Shown: positions 22,591 to 33,503, numbered from the stretch's first letter. The stretch is 64,000 nt of DNA from Calendula officinalis (GCA_963853835.1 OY970820.1:44552907-44616906); one strand, 5' to 3'. Program-made: numbers and translations. Notes: generated from the sequence alone by a model not told the origin.

Positions 22591-24140
22591 GTGTCAATAA
22601 GGCCAACATAAATTGTAACCAAAAGTTTATTACCTTTCTCTTACCCGACGGGTCACATGTCGTGGCCCGGGGAGACCGTGCGACCCCGACCATACCCATT
22701 ATATCCATGATGAATGCCCGTAAGTCCCTAACCAAGGGTTGTGAATCGTTTTTAGCCTATGTGATCGATGTGAAAAAGGAAAAGAAAGTGGTTGGTGATC
22801 TCCGGGTGCTTTCAGAATACCCGGAGGTGTTTCCCGAATACTTGCCTGGGTTACCTCCCATTCGGGAGGTAGAATTCAAAATCGAATTGGTGCCGGGTGC
22901 CAATCCCGTGGCTAGAGCACCATATCGATTAGCACCGTCCGAAATCCGGGAAACGATGACACAAATCCAAGATTTATTTGAAAAGGGTTTTATTCGGTCG
23001 AGTTCCTCACCTTGGGGAGCTCCGGTTTTGTTCGTGGAGAAGAAAGATGGTGCACTTCGTATGTGTATCGATTATCGGGAAATTGAATAAAAGAACGGTA
23101 AAGAATCGGTATCCTTTGCCTCGTATTGATGACCTATTCGACCAACTTCAAGGGTCTTCTTATTTCTCAAAGATTGATTTGAGATCGGGTTATCACCAAG
23201 TTCGGGTTCATGAAAACGATATTCATAAAACGGCGTTCCGAACTCGTTACGGTCATTATGAGTTCTTGGTCATGCCGTTTGGGTTGACGAACGCTCCCGC
23301 GATATTTATGGATTTGATGAACCGAGTTTGTCGGCCTTATCTCGACAAATTCGTTATTGTGTTCATTGACGATATTTTAATTTATTCCAAGACCGAAAAT
23401 GAACACGAGAAACACTTATGGCAAGTGTTAGAAACGTTGAAGCGGGAACAACTGTATGCGAATTTCTCGAAGTGCGAATTTTGGCTTCGAGAAGTTCACT
23501 TTCTGGGTCACGTTATTTGTTCAAATGGGGTCAAGGTGGACCCGGCAAAGATCGAAGCGGTTATGAATTGGGTTGCTCCCAAGAACCCAACCGATATAAA
23601 GAGCTTTCTAGGTTTGGCGGGTTATTACCGCCGATTTATTAAAGACTTTTCGAAAATAGCGGGTCCGATGACGAAGTTGACACGTAAGGATGTACCGTTT
23701 CAGTGGGGTGATGATCACGAAAAGTCCTTCCAGACTCTAAAACAACTATTATGTCAAGCTCCTATTCTTGCCTTACCCGAAGGCCTGAAAGATTTTATTG
23801 TTTATTGTGACACTTCACTTGCGGGTTTAGGTTGCGGGTTGATGCAACGAGATCGAGTTATTTCTTATGCTTCGAGGCAATTGAAGAATCACGAAAAGAA
23901 TTATCCGACTCACGATTTGTAGTTGGCGGCGGTGGTTTTTGCACTAAAATTATGGAGACATTATTTGTACGGTACTAAGTGTGCGATTTGTACGGATCAT
24001 AAAAGTTTGCAACACGTGTTCACGCAAAAGGAGTTGAATATGCGTCAACGAAGATGGTTAGAGTTGATTAAAGAATACGATTGTGAAATTCGATATCATT
24101 CCGGAAAGGCAAATGTGGTGGCCGATGCCTTAAGTAGAAA
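22591..24140 (+). pseudogene. Gypsy reverse transcriptase and RNase H, broken
   Basis: The RT has PEVFPEYLPGLPPIREVEF, SPWGAPVLFVEKKDG, YPLPRIDDLFDQLQG, HYEFLVMPFGLTNAP and the catalytic FIDDILIYSK. The connection has FLGLAGYYRRFI. RNase H follows with FIVYCDTSLAGLGCGLM and ICTDHKSLQHVF, then the ADALSRK end. There is a frameshift near 23085 and an in-frame TAG at 23920-23922, where relatives have Glu. Apart from these the core is well kept, which fits a fairly recent insertion. Confidence 0.93.
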
Positions 24141-25375
24141 GGGAGATTCGGGGCGGGTACAATTTATGCGGATGGAAATTGTGTCGGATTTGGTGTCCCG
24201 GTTGAAGATTTCACAAATGGAAGCCTTGGGTGTTGAAAATTTGAAGACCGAGATTTTGATAAAGAGGAAGGATGATTTAGAAGAAGAATCTCGGGGTTTG
24301 AAGACGTATCAATCTCGGGTTTGGGTACCATTACTCGGGGGTTTGCGGGAATTGATTTTAGCCGAGGCTCACAATTCTCGGTTATCGGTTCACCCGGGTA
24401 GCACGAAAATGTATAATGACCTAAGAGCACTTTATTGGTGGCCAACGATGAAGACCGACATTTCCCGTTATGTGGGCCAATGTCATATTTGTGCTCAAGT
24501 GAAGGCCGAACACCAAAAGCCCTATGGAACTTTAACTCAATCACCGATTCCCGAGTGGAAGTGGGATCGGATTACCATGGATTTCGTGACCAAATTGCCG
24601 CGTACACAAAGGGGTCACGATATGATTTGGGTTATAGTTGATCGATTAACGAAGAGTGCTCATTTCTTGGCTACTAGTGAGACTGCCTCACTTAGTAGAT
24701 TGGCGAAATTTTACATTGATGAAGTGGTATCTCGTCATGGTATTCCGATTTCTATCGTGTCCGATAGGGATCCCCGTTTTGCTTCAAATTTTTGGAATAG
24801 CTTGCAACGAGAGTTGGGGACGCGGGTGAATTTGAGTACCGCGTATCATCCCCAAACCGATGGGCAATCGGAAAGGACGATACAAACTCTTGAAGATATG
24901 TTGCGGGCTTGTGTGTTAGAGTACGGTGGGTCGTGGGATTCCCACCTACCGTTGATCGAATTTGCTTATAATAATTCGTATCACTCAAGTATTAAGATGC
25001 CACCATATGAGATGTTGTATGGGCGTCGGTACCGAACCCCACATGTTGGTTGGAAGCGGGTGAGAAACAATATGCGGGACCCGATATTGTTCAAATGACC
25101 GCGGATAAAGTTGCACTTGCTCAAGAAAAGTTGAAAGCCGCCCGTGACCGACAAAAGATGTATGCGGATCCGATGCGTAAACCCGCTACGTTCTCGGAAA
25201 ACGAGATGGTTTATTTGAAAGTTTCACCTTGGAAGGGTGTCATTCGTTTTGGAAAACGAGGAAAGTTGGCCTCGAGATTTATTGGGCCGTTTCGAATTAG
25301 TAAGGTGGTGAATTCTCAATCGGTAACCCTCGAGTTACCCCCGGAGTTGTCGGCAATACACAACACTTTCAACAT
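24141..25375 (+). pseudogene. Gypsy integrase, broken near the end of the core
   Basis: Zinc region H..H..C..C (HPGSTKMYNDLRALYWWP, CHICAQVKAEHQ). Core with MDFVTKLPRTQRGHDMIWVI, VSDRDPRFASNFW and YHPQTDGQSERTIQTLE, giving the D, D and E. A frameshift near 25050 shifts into the C-terminal part (MTADKVALAQEKLKAARDRQ, GKLASRFIGPFRI), and another near 25380 precedes the chromodomain-like tail. Confidence 0.92.
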
Positions 25376-25645
25376 TTGTTATTTAAGTGTAACATCGAGG
25401 ATCCGAGCCAAATTCTTCCGGTGCAAGAGTTGCGGGTTGATACAAAGAAGAGGTTAGTCAAGGAACCGGTGGAGTTATTGGACCGAAAGGTGATGAAATT
25501 GAGAAAGAAACAAAACCCTATGGTTTTGGTAAAGTGGAAGCACAGTTTGGGTGCGGATACGACATGGGAGACCGAGGCCGATATGCGGGAACATTATCCC
25601 TCCTTATTTAATCGAGATGGGATTCCGGGGACGGAATCTTCCTAA
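25376..25645 (+). pseudogene. Gypsy chromodomain-like C-terminus
   Basis: Reads EDPSQILPVQELRVDTKK, then EPVELLDRKVMKLRKKQNP, MVLVKWKHSLGADTTWE and EADMREHYPSLF. The pattern VLVKWKH..TTWE..EDMR..YP is the reduced chromodomain of Tekay/Del chromoviruses, thought to steer integration to particular chromatin. It ends at a TAA just before the purine tract. Confidence 0.85.
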
Positions 25646-25657
25646 GTGGGGGAGAGT
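25644..25657 (+). other. Polypurine tract of the gypsy element
   Basis: AAGTGGGGGAGAGT immediately before the 3' LTR. Confidence 0.9.
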
Positions 25658-27831
25658 TGTAACATCCCAAAACCCGGCCTAGTAGTTTATTGACCTTAAG
25701 GTATCTTATTAAATGATTATCTGATCAAATACTTAGTTAATTTAATTAGCCTGCTGTCTTTTGCGGTATTTTAACGAAGGGGTTAAAATACCCGACTTGT
25801 GATATAATTGGAATGAATATGTGATTTTTATATCTTTAGATTCCTTGTTAAATTTCGTTTCCAGGAAATTCTTTCGTTTTTAAAATTGGAGCCCGTTTGC
25901 TATTTTAAATAAATTAACTACGCAAGGGACTTTTACACACATACTGAAAATAAATGAAAAAGCCAACAAGGGGGCCCCACCCCTTGTTTTGGCTGGCCTT
26001 TGGAGAGGGAAAAGAGGGGTCACCCTCTTTTGTTTTCTCACTTGTTCAAAGCTAGCCTTATGCACTATTCCATGGCACACCATTTCTTTCAAAACCACCA
26101 TTGTTGTTCTTGAGCTTGTTCTTGGTGTTCCTTGAGCTTGAATCCGAAAATCCTACATAAGTTGGTATAGAAGAAGTTTAGAAGTAAGTTACATCTTTTC
26201 TCTTGCTTATTCTTGGTGTTCTTGAGCTAGAGCTTGAACTAGGGTTTATGTAGCTTGTTGATTTGTTGGTGAACCTTGTTGTGGATGTTGTGTTATGTGT
26301 TTATGCAAGCTTTTACATCATTTGTATGGTAGCTTATTGAAGGAAGACAAGATTTTGGTGAAAATCACCTTCAACCTCCATTAATGGTGGATGTTGAAGG
26401 TGGGTTTTGATGAATCTTGGATTTCTTGTTATTTGGATGGATGGAATTGTTTATTAGGTTAAGAAAACATGTTTGTTAAGTTATGGATGTTAGAAACCTA
26501 GCATAGGTGAATTTGCGAAGTAATCAAACTAGTGTTTGGATGATATGTTGAATGGGGAACTAGTAATTGTGCAAGTGTAATACTTGAAATTGTGATAGTT
26601 ATGAGCTTGATAGAATGGTTAAATTATTGTGAATTGCTAGTTTAGAAGTTATGTGCTAGTTGATGGAAGTGTGGAAGTGATTTAGTCATGTTCGGGTTTT
26701 TTTGGCCCGTTTGGGTGAATTAGTGGTAGAACGGTTTATATGGTTATAAATGTCTACTTGGGGAGATGTAATTATTATACAAGTTGGTGTTGTCATGAAG
26801 TGTGTATTTTATGAGCCTTAGGTGCGGTTTGTTAAAATTGTCAATTTTGACATTTCGGTGGATTGATCACTAACTCGGTATACTTGTTACAGGAACCGGG
26901 AAGGGGACTCAGTGATACTAGCTCACTGAGTTAAGGAAGTCGAGGATTGAAAGGTGAGTGGATTTAACCTACAACCCGGGTTCCGTTTATTCCGTTTGGA
27001 AATTGCATACTTGTGAAAATGCAGGATTTTGGCCGATCTGGGAAGATAGCGGCGCTATCTTTAGATAGCGACGCTATCTTGGTTGGTTTGGGGACAAATC
27101 GAACAGAAAACCGAAATCACGTTTGTGACATAAATAGCGACCGATCTCCTAGTTCGCGACACAAACCCTAAATAGCGACGCGATCTTTGCTGAGCAGCTT
27201 TTGGCATTTTTTTTCTTCCTAGCTTGCTTACTCTTTATGTATGCCTAGTGTTTACACGACTATGTGCACATTCGGGATGAGGTCAGTGTCAGCAGGATAT
27301 CAGCTGAGCATAGTGTATCGACTAATAGGGTATCCTACCTTACCTGTATATGTTGCACGGTTAAGGGGGGGTTTACCCGGGGTGTTGGATACAGGCTATC
27401 GGTTACCGTGGTTTTGGCCGACCATGGTTTAAGGCCCGCAAAGCCACCGATCCTCTCAAATAAGTGATTACCCAAAACCGGAGATGTTTCCAACTTCCGT
27501 GTTTAAGTGTTTAGCGTAGTTGGTAGTGCTAGTAATTCATTCACTTAGCTTTTGTGCTAATCCCTCCCTTATTGACACATTTCAGATTGGAAGGCTTGAA
27601 CGGGTCGGGCTTGGACGGGAAGTTTGACCATGCTTAAATTATGTGTTTTTGTAAAATGAGCCGTGTTTAGTAATACCGTCTTTTTAACTAACATTTGATT
27701 TGTAATATATTGTGGGACCACGATTTGTAAACCTAACGTAATTAGGAACTTCACTAAATGCTTCCGTAACCTTAGCTTAATACTAAATTGGATATCTTTA
27801 AAAAAAATGGTTTCAAAAATGCGGTGTTACA
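25658..27831 (+). repeat. 3' LTR of the gypsy element
   Basis: 2174 bp, matching the 5' LTR with a few percent differences and small indels by eye, ending GTGTTACA before TSD ACAAA. Confidence 0.93.
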
Positions 27832-28300
27832 ACAAAGAACCAAAACCAAAATTTCTAACACATTCCTTTTGAGAAGGAGACAACAAACGCATAACTCTAG
27901 AGAGCTGTGAAGGAGTTGTCCTAATGCGAATAGAAGAAAGTTGGTTGGAATTAGATACAACTACATCAGAAGAAGGTTTTTTAGTATTTTTAGATTTGGT
28001 GGCTTTTGGTTTTTTGGAAGATGCTTTGGATGTTTTGGTGGAAGGCTTGGTGGGAGACTTTGATTTTGGTAATTTTTAAAGGTTTAGATAGAGTTATAAG
28101 TTTGGTTGATGACTTAGATTTTGGACTTGTTGAAGGTTTAGATGCTCCTTTTGATAACTTTATCTTTAACTTCTTAGGAAGTGTTGTTTGTAATTCATTT
28201 AAAACCTTTTTAGTTGAAATAGGTCTTTTTTTACAAATTAATTCATTGGCTCTTAAGATTGGTAATTCAGTAAACAACACATCCAAATCAACATTTACAC
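27832..28300 (-). CDS. Ulp1-like gene, exon 2, first piece
   Basis: It begins after acceptor TTTTTTCAG at 28301-28303; the split glycine codon joins exon 1. It encodes VNVDLDVLFTELPILRANEL, then a Lys/Ser/Pro-rich tract (KSPTKPSTKTSKASSKKPK) that may be a nuclear-type basic linker, then SQKECVRNFGFG. The reading changes frame once near 28068, so the allele was probably already damaged, or there is a sequence error. Confidence 0.6.
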
Positions 28301-28380
28301 CTGAAAAAACAAATATAAACAACTAAGATATGATAAATAATAACTGCAAAAAACAAATCTAATTCGCAAAACAGGGGACA

Positions 28381-28872
28381 TACAAAGTCATGAAGTACAT
28401 GTGCTTCAGGTCATGAAGCACATGTGCTTCAGGTCATGAAGCATATGTGCTTCACTATTAACAGGTGAATTGAAAATAAGGAGTGTAAATTTAAAGCAAG
28501 CACAAGTGCTTCAGGTCATGAAGCACATGTGCTTCACTATTAACATGTGATTTTGAAAAACAAGGAGTGTAAATTACAGCGAAGCACATGTGCTTCAGGT
28601 CATGAACACATGTGCTTCACTATTAACAGGAGATTTTGAAAAACACGGAGTGTAAATTACAGCGAAGCACATGTGCTTCAGGTCATGAAGCACATGTGCT
28701 TCACTATTAACATGTGATTTTGAAAAACAAGGGGTGTAAAATTACAACGAAGCACATGTGTTTCATTACTTCAAACACATGTGCTTCACAATAACAGTTG
28801 ATTTGATGAATAAACGAGTTTATATTTACAGCGAAACACATGTGTTTCATAACATGAAACACATGTGATTCA
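28381..28872. repeat. Tandem array with paired palindromes in intron 1
   Basis: Five to six units of roughly 85-90 bp, each with two palindromes (GAAGCACATGTGCTTC, separated by AGGTCAT) and a spacer containing CACTATTAACATGTGATTTT and AGTGTAAATTACAGC. The last two units at the exon 1 side carry the A-variant GAAACACATGTGTTTC. Confidence 0.9.
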
Positions 28873-29099
28873 CTAATTAAAACGATATAAACCTGAATCA
28901 ATTAACAAATAACTTGAGATTTTAATGTAAAACAACAAAATAAACAACAATTTAACAACTGATGAAATCGACGGATTATAAAGTAGAAACCCTAGAAAAA
29001 TTAGAAATAGGAAAAAAACACATAAATGAGCAATTATTTTGCATAATCTATAAAATAACTTAAATAAACAAAAAAAAAAAAAAAACAAGTTAAAAATAC

Positions 29100-29172
29100 C
29101 AGAATCATGTTCGGCAACTGCTGGATTTTGATCGGAAACATTCCTCGAAACAGAAGATGGTAAATAGGCCAT
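29100..29172 (-). CDS. Ulp1-like gene, exon 1
   Basis: Short first exon, MAYLPSSVSRNVSDQNPAVA to AEHDSG, with donor GTATTT. The ATG is preceded on the coding strand by a CT-rich leader (29279-29338), as in many plant 5' UTRs. Only the phase match with exon 2 ties it to the gene. Confidence 0.5.
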
Positions 29173-29278
29173 AGAACTAACAAATGTGTCAGATAAAACA
29201 ATGTTTTATGAGTGATTAACAAACGAATTTAGCAAAATAGAGACAAAAATCGAAGAAAAATGGTGGAAAGCAACTTAC

Positions 29279-29338
29279 TGTGTGTGAGAGAGAAGGATAG
29301 AGGGCAACGAAGGTAGAGAGAGAGAGAGGGGAAGGAAG
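29279..29338 (-). promoter_or_regulatory. CT-rich leader upstream of the Ulp1-like gene
   Basis: GAGAGAGA-type runs on the plus strand (CTCTCT on the coding strand) about 100-165 bases before the ATG at 29172. Such tracts are common in plant core promoters and 5' UTRs; no TATA box is evident. Confidence 0.35.
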
Positions 29339-29652
29339 ATGTGATACATTCTGGTACACGCACTTAATGACCATAATACCCTTCCGCCCCAAAACCCCTT
29401 AATTTTGAGAAGTAATCTAGCTAAACCCTTGATCTTGATGATCTATATTATTAATTATTATTGATCAATGTGGGATTACAAAAAAGAAAAAATTATCTTA
29501 AATACATCTCTACTCTTGGATTGATGATGATGATGACGGCTATTATAATTTAAAATAAATGTCATCAAAAGAGTCGACAGAAAACAAATTTAACAACTCC
29601 TTTAAAAAAGTCTCAAAAGTTCAATATGTTACTTTGTATTAAGGATTTCTTA
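29339..29652. other. Intergenic DNA
   Basis: No gene or clear repeat seen apart from a short GATGATGATGATG run near 29523. Confidence 0.4.
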
Positions 29653-29797
29653 GGGGTGTTTGGGAAAGCTTATTTAGAGGGGCTTCTGACTTATTAGCTT
29701 ATATAAGCCTTAATAATCCCTTTTTGAAGGGATTATTAAGGCTTATATAAGCTAATAAGCCATAAGCCCCTCTAAATAAGCTTTCCCAAACACCCCC
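29653..29797. mobile_element. Fold-back MITE, Tourist-like
   Basis: A 145-bp element that is almost one perfect hairpin. The left arm GGGGTGTTTGGGAAAGCTTA returns as its complement at the right end, with a loop near TCCCTTTTTGAAGGGA. It is flanked by TTA on both sides (29650-29652, 29798-29800). TTA duplications and a GGG(G)TGTTTGG terminus are typical of PIF/Harbinger-derived Tourist MITEs. Confidence 0.85.
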
Positions 29798-29800
29798 TTA

Positions 29801-30084
29801 ATTATTTAAATGTTAATTGTTCCAAAATCGTTTATGGCACTCTTTAAGTAATGACATAATATCAAACTAAAAATCAATTAATCCAATTCTACTTCGATTC
29901 TAATTTTACATATTTTCTCCGTCCTTAAATTAAATTTTGATTTAAAACTTGTAACAATCTCTTTATTAGTTTGATTTTAGGTATACGCAATATTGTAGCA
30001 CAGATTCCTAACTTAAATTCTTAGCAAAGTTAATGTCTACAAGATTCTGCGCATCACCAACGTGTTTACGCACATGTACACAAG
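29801..30084. other. Upstream region of the DUF247 gene
   Basis: AT-rich intergenic DNA with no open frame of note; presumably holds the promoter of the gene at 30147. Confidence 0.35.
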
Positions 30085-30094
30085 TATTTATATG
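30085..30094 (+). promoter_or_regulatory. Possible TATA box of the DUF247 gene
   Basis: TATTTATATG about 55 bases before the ATG at 30147. Spacing suits a short leader, but AT-rich DNA makes chance matches common. Confidence 0.3.
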
Positions 30095-30146
30095 CTTCTA
30101 CATAACCCCAAAATAATACTTCACCGCTAAATCGCAACAAAAAAAA

Positions 30147-31554
30147 ATGGCTCTCGAAAACAATAATGCACGCAGCATCGATGTCTCCAATGAAGAGCAC
30201 CAAGATGAAGCATCGGTTATCGACTCAATTGCAAATGCCACGGCCGAACCACCTTCAACTGCACGAATCCACCGAGTTCCAACGATGGCGAGCTGCAGAG
30301 CAACGGAAGACTATGAAAAATACTATGTTCCAAAGGTTGTTTCCATTGGTCCGTACCATTATGGCAACCCAAAACTCGTGTTTTTGGAGAAACTCAAACC
30401 CCTTTGTACAATGAATCTTCTCTCAAACAACAAAGACACTCTTCGAAGTTTGTACAAAACTCTGGGTGAACCGAAAATGGTGCAAGAATTAAGAGACTTT
30501 TACGAAGAGAAATCGGTAAGCAAGTTCAACGATACGGTATTCACTAAGATGATGCTGCAAGATGGTTGTTTTATTTTGTATTACATTCAACACATCTTGG
30601 GCGGGAAACTCGAAAATTATGTAGAGTTGATTAACCAACAGATTGTGTTTGTCTATCAAGACTTGTTCTTGCTGGAGAACCAAATTCCATTCATAGTTCT
30701 AAAGGAGGTGATGGCATTGTTATATACGGAATTTCATGAGAGGCTAATTAAACTATTGGTTGAAGAAGAAAATATTTTTTCAGAAAGGAGGCGGTTTTGT
30801 TTCCGAATCGATCGAGCAGAACAAAACTCAAAATCGGACTTATATTTCTCACAAGCTGATCATCTACTCCATTTTTTGCATCTTACAATCACCCGAGAAC
30901 CCACAAGAAACGGCGATTTGAAAGAAACAAATAATATTCCCAGGTTTATTGGTGTTCTCAATGTCAGCGAGCTTATGGATGTAGGGATTCATTTTAAGCC
31001 GAGTAACATGATGTCGTTGGCTGGCGTTGAGTTCTCTAGAGGCTGGTGGTTGATGTCGGCGAATGTAGAATTCCCTCCAATAACTGTGGAGGAATCTACC
31101 AAGCCCATGTTGTTAAACTTGACAGCCTATGAAACGTGCTCTGGCCGTAAAGCACTCGGTTACCTCGTACATATGTCTGCTTGATTCTCTTATTGATCAC
31201 CCTCGGGACGTTAAGGCTCTTCGGGAGGCTGGCGTGCTTGAAAACCGTCTAGGGAGTGATGATGAAGTTGCGAAAATGTTCAAGGAAATAAGCGCTGAGT
31301 TGGTGCCAAATGAATTAGCGTATTTGAATACTACGATTCAAATGCAAAAGCATTATGATAGATGGAGAAGTGTTAACACAAGTCTTTCCCAACTCAAGCA
31401 CGACTATATTCCGAACCCGTGGGCATTTTTAGCTGTTGTGGGAGCGATCTTAGCTCTTTTTCTTACTGCGCTTCAGACTTACTTCACTGTTTGGAGTCCC
31501 AAAGGCGAGTGTGATGATCTTTGCAAGTTTTTCAAGATAAACCATCACTTATAA
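30147..31554 (+). pseudogene. DUF247 (UPF0481) family protein gene with one frame break
   Basis: The N-terminal 345 codons start MALENNNARSIDVSNEEH and contain the family hallmark YYVPKVVSIGPYHYGNPKL. They continue with FTKMMLQDGCFILYYI and VFVYQDLFLLENQIPFIVL, and reach LLNLTAYETCSG. The rest of the family (SVTSYICLLDSLIDHP, then NPWAFLAVVGAILALFLTAL near the end) continues in the next frame from about 31145-31165. The tail is the single C-terminal membrane helix typical of the family. The combined length of roughly 460 residues is normal, and the gene is intronless as is common. A one-base indel, or a sequencing error, separates the two parts. DUF247 proteins are plant membrane proteins of mostly unknown role; in grasses some members determine self-incompatibility. 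No such role is implied here. Confidence 0.85.
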
Positions 31555-31639
31555 GATTCAGCATGCATGCAAAATGGTGTTTCTTGTGTGTTTTGGTTTG
31601 AGTCATATTCGGACTTTTGATCCGATAAATAAATCTACA

Positions 31640-31820
31640 ACTTGCTCATAAACTTTGTTATGTTCTTGCATATCTCACATAAATTTTCTTTAAAAGATCC
31701 AGGGTTAATTTATTTGGATCCAGGGTTAATGTTCTTGCATATCTCACATCACTTATAAGATAAATGTTGTTGTTTTTTATTTTATTTTTGTATCCAGGGT
31801 TAATTTATTTGGTTTTTGAT
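31640..31820. repeat. Local short duplications downstream of the DUF247 gene
   Basis: The phrase CCAGGGTTAATTTATTTGG occurs at about 31698 and 31793, with a shorter copy at 31720. GTTCTTGCATATCTCACAT occurs at about 31661 and 31730. Confidence 0.7.
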
Positions 31821-32351
31821 TATATGTACAACAGTTCAGCTCACGATATATGATATCAATTACTCTTTTACTTGTTGTTCATTATTTAATTTTCGTAGCT
31901 AATTGTAACTTCGGTTCTGCAATTGCGCCAGTGTTTTCAGTATTCAGTTTCAAAATCGTATGTAGTTATTTTCGGTATTGATTCAGTTTCTCTGTCCAAC
32001 CTTATCGGTGGTTTCTGTCCAACATCTGATGAAGCCATGAATTGAGTATTCTCCCAAATTGTAAACCTAATACCACAGTGCTTATAGCTTCTTCACTGCG
32101 AACGATTTTAATCAACCACTTGCGATTCATCAAGAAAAATATCTAAGTCATTTTCAACCTCTTTGAAACGTTTTTTGTAACCTAATTCGTGTTTATGATA
32201 TTACTTGGTAATGTTCCTATTTTTGTATGAATTTGGTTATATGGCTGAAACGATTCCGTGAAATTGTAGATTTATTAAAAACCCTGGATTTTGAGAAGTA
32301 CATTTATGTGCAAATAAACTTTGGGCGATTTGGTACTTTTCCTGTTTTCAT
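31821..32351. other. Intergenic DNA
   Basis: No gene, RNA or transposon end recognised. Confidence 0.4.
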
Positions 32352-32965
32352 TAGGGGTGGCAATTGGGTTGGGTTTCGGTTAGCGGGTTCGAGTTGGCGG
32401 GTTGACGGGTTGAAATCAATAAACCCAAACCCGACCTGTTAAAATTTTTGGTCAAACAAAGCAACCTTAACCCGGATTCATTTAAACCAAGGTAACCCAT
32501 ACCTAACCCGTGTAACCTATAAACTTAACTGATTGGAGAAAATATAAAGAAATTGTGCCAAAAATGAGACTTTATAATAAGAAACTCTTCACCTCCTAAA
32601 TTTACAAGCTTTTAGTTTGGGAAAATATGGCAGAACTTAATTGCGTGAGATTTGAAGAAGAAATTCAAATTTGAAAGGTAAAAAAGAAATGGAAATAATT
32701 AGGCATGATACCTAATTTAAGGGGTGTATTATATTATTTATGGTATTTACTATGTACATATTTTTTTTAAAAAAATTTAAAAATTAAACCGGTTGGCGGG
32801 TCGACACGGTTTTACACAAGATAACTCGAACCAACTTGATTTATAAACAGGTTGGATGGGTCGACTTGTTTTTGACCCGAACCCGTTTATGGTCAACCCA
32901 AACCCGACCTTTTCTGTGTTGGGTTCGTGTTGGGTCGCGGGTCGTGTCAGGAATTGCCACCCCTA
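32352..32965. mobile_element. hAT-type non-autonomous element
   Basis: Terminal inverted repeats TAGGGGTGGCAATT and AATTGCCACCCCTA bound 614 bp, with an exact 8-bp TSD GTTTTCAT at 32344-32351 and 32966-32973. Inner parts are rich in GGGTT and AACCC words that pair between the arms. An 8-bp TSD and this terminus fit the hAT superfamily. There is no transposase frame. Confidence 0.9.
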
Positions 32966-33054
32966 GTTTTCATGTGATTTGTATTTTTAAACTAATATTT
33001 CTAATTAATTGGATTTCTGAATTGCTTACGGTACAAGATATCATGCAGAATACT

Positions 33055-33503
33055 GTTCAAGACCGTTCAGGCCTGGTTACAGTTACAATTTCCTCTAATT
33101 CTATCATTGTACTTATTCATGTCTAAATGGGTCGAATGAGTCAATCAAGTTGGAAGTCATTTGAGAAGTTGATTGTTATCATGCACATCAAGTGTTTGAT
33201 AAATGGCTTTTAGGTTTAGCATGAGAATTTCTAGCTATTTGGTGACTAATCTTAGTTTATAGGCTAGAAATGAAGCATGCCATACACACGAAATGTGGCA
33301 TTAGCTTTAGGTCGACATTGTATATGTTTTCTTTTGTTGTAAAACTAAGTCAAGTCCGAGATCCACATATTTTTAGATCTGATAAAATTGAGATAATGTT
33401 CAACAGGCTTTGTTACAGGTACAATTTCCTCTAATTCTATCATTGTACATATTTATGTTTAAATGGGTCGAATGGGTCAATCAAGTTGGAAGTCATTTGA
33501 AGG
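33055..33503 (+). repeat. Direct duplication of about 100 bp
   Basis: 33070-33166 and 33412-33500 share TACAATTTCCTCTAATTCTA, TCATTGTAC and AATCAAGTTGGAAGTCATTT with a few differences, about 340 bases apart. No function seen. Confidence 0.75.

Larger units (their letters stand above)
18587..27831 (+). mobile_element. Ty3/gypsy LTR retrotransposon with chromodomain-like C-terminus (Tekay-like)
   Basis: LTRs 18587-20770 and 25658-27831, primer site, gag, protease, RT, RNase H, integrase and a chromodomain-like tail in that order, then a purine tract. RT precedes integrase, which defines Ty3/gypsy. TSD ACAAA is at 18582-18586 and 27832-27836. I count about eight differences in the first 300 bases of the LTRs, more than in the neighbouring non-autonomous element. 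Its LTR ends (TGTAACATCCC, GGTGTTACA) are shared with that element and with other LTRs in the window. Confidence 0.93.
8472..29172 (-). pseudogene. Ulp1-like (C48 protease family) gene, split by two LTR retrotransposons
   Basis: Seven consecutive exons with GT/AG borders can be followed leftward from an ATG at 29172. The frame carries over at every junction I could test. The middle (PGKLCYYVVDSFDP, then VTRLNLESLSPSIYL) resembles the large plant family of proteins with a C-terminal Ulp1/SENP-type cysteine protease domain, some of which are carried by Mutator-like elements. Family members would cleave SUMO or a related modifier. The catalytic His, Asp and Cys should lie after the last exon seen, beyond copia-1, so the function is inferred from the N-terminal and middle parts only. 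Exon 2 holds two retrotransposons (10687-18297 and 18587-27831) and a one-base frame break near 28068. It may be a host gene or cargo of a DNA transposon. Confidence 0.65.

Noticed and set aside
28381..28872. Possible MITE cluster
   Set aside because: Paired palindromes recur in tandem with shared spacers and no TSD or terminal repeats at unit borders; a tandem array in an intron explains it better.
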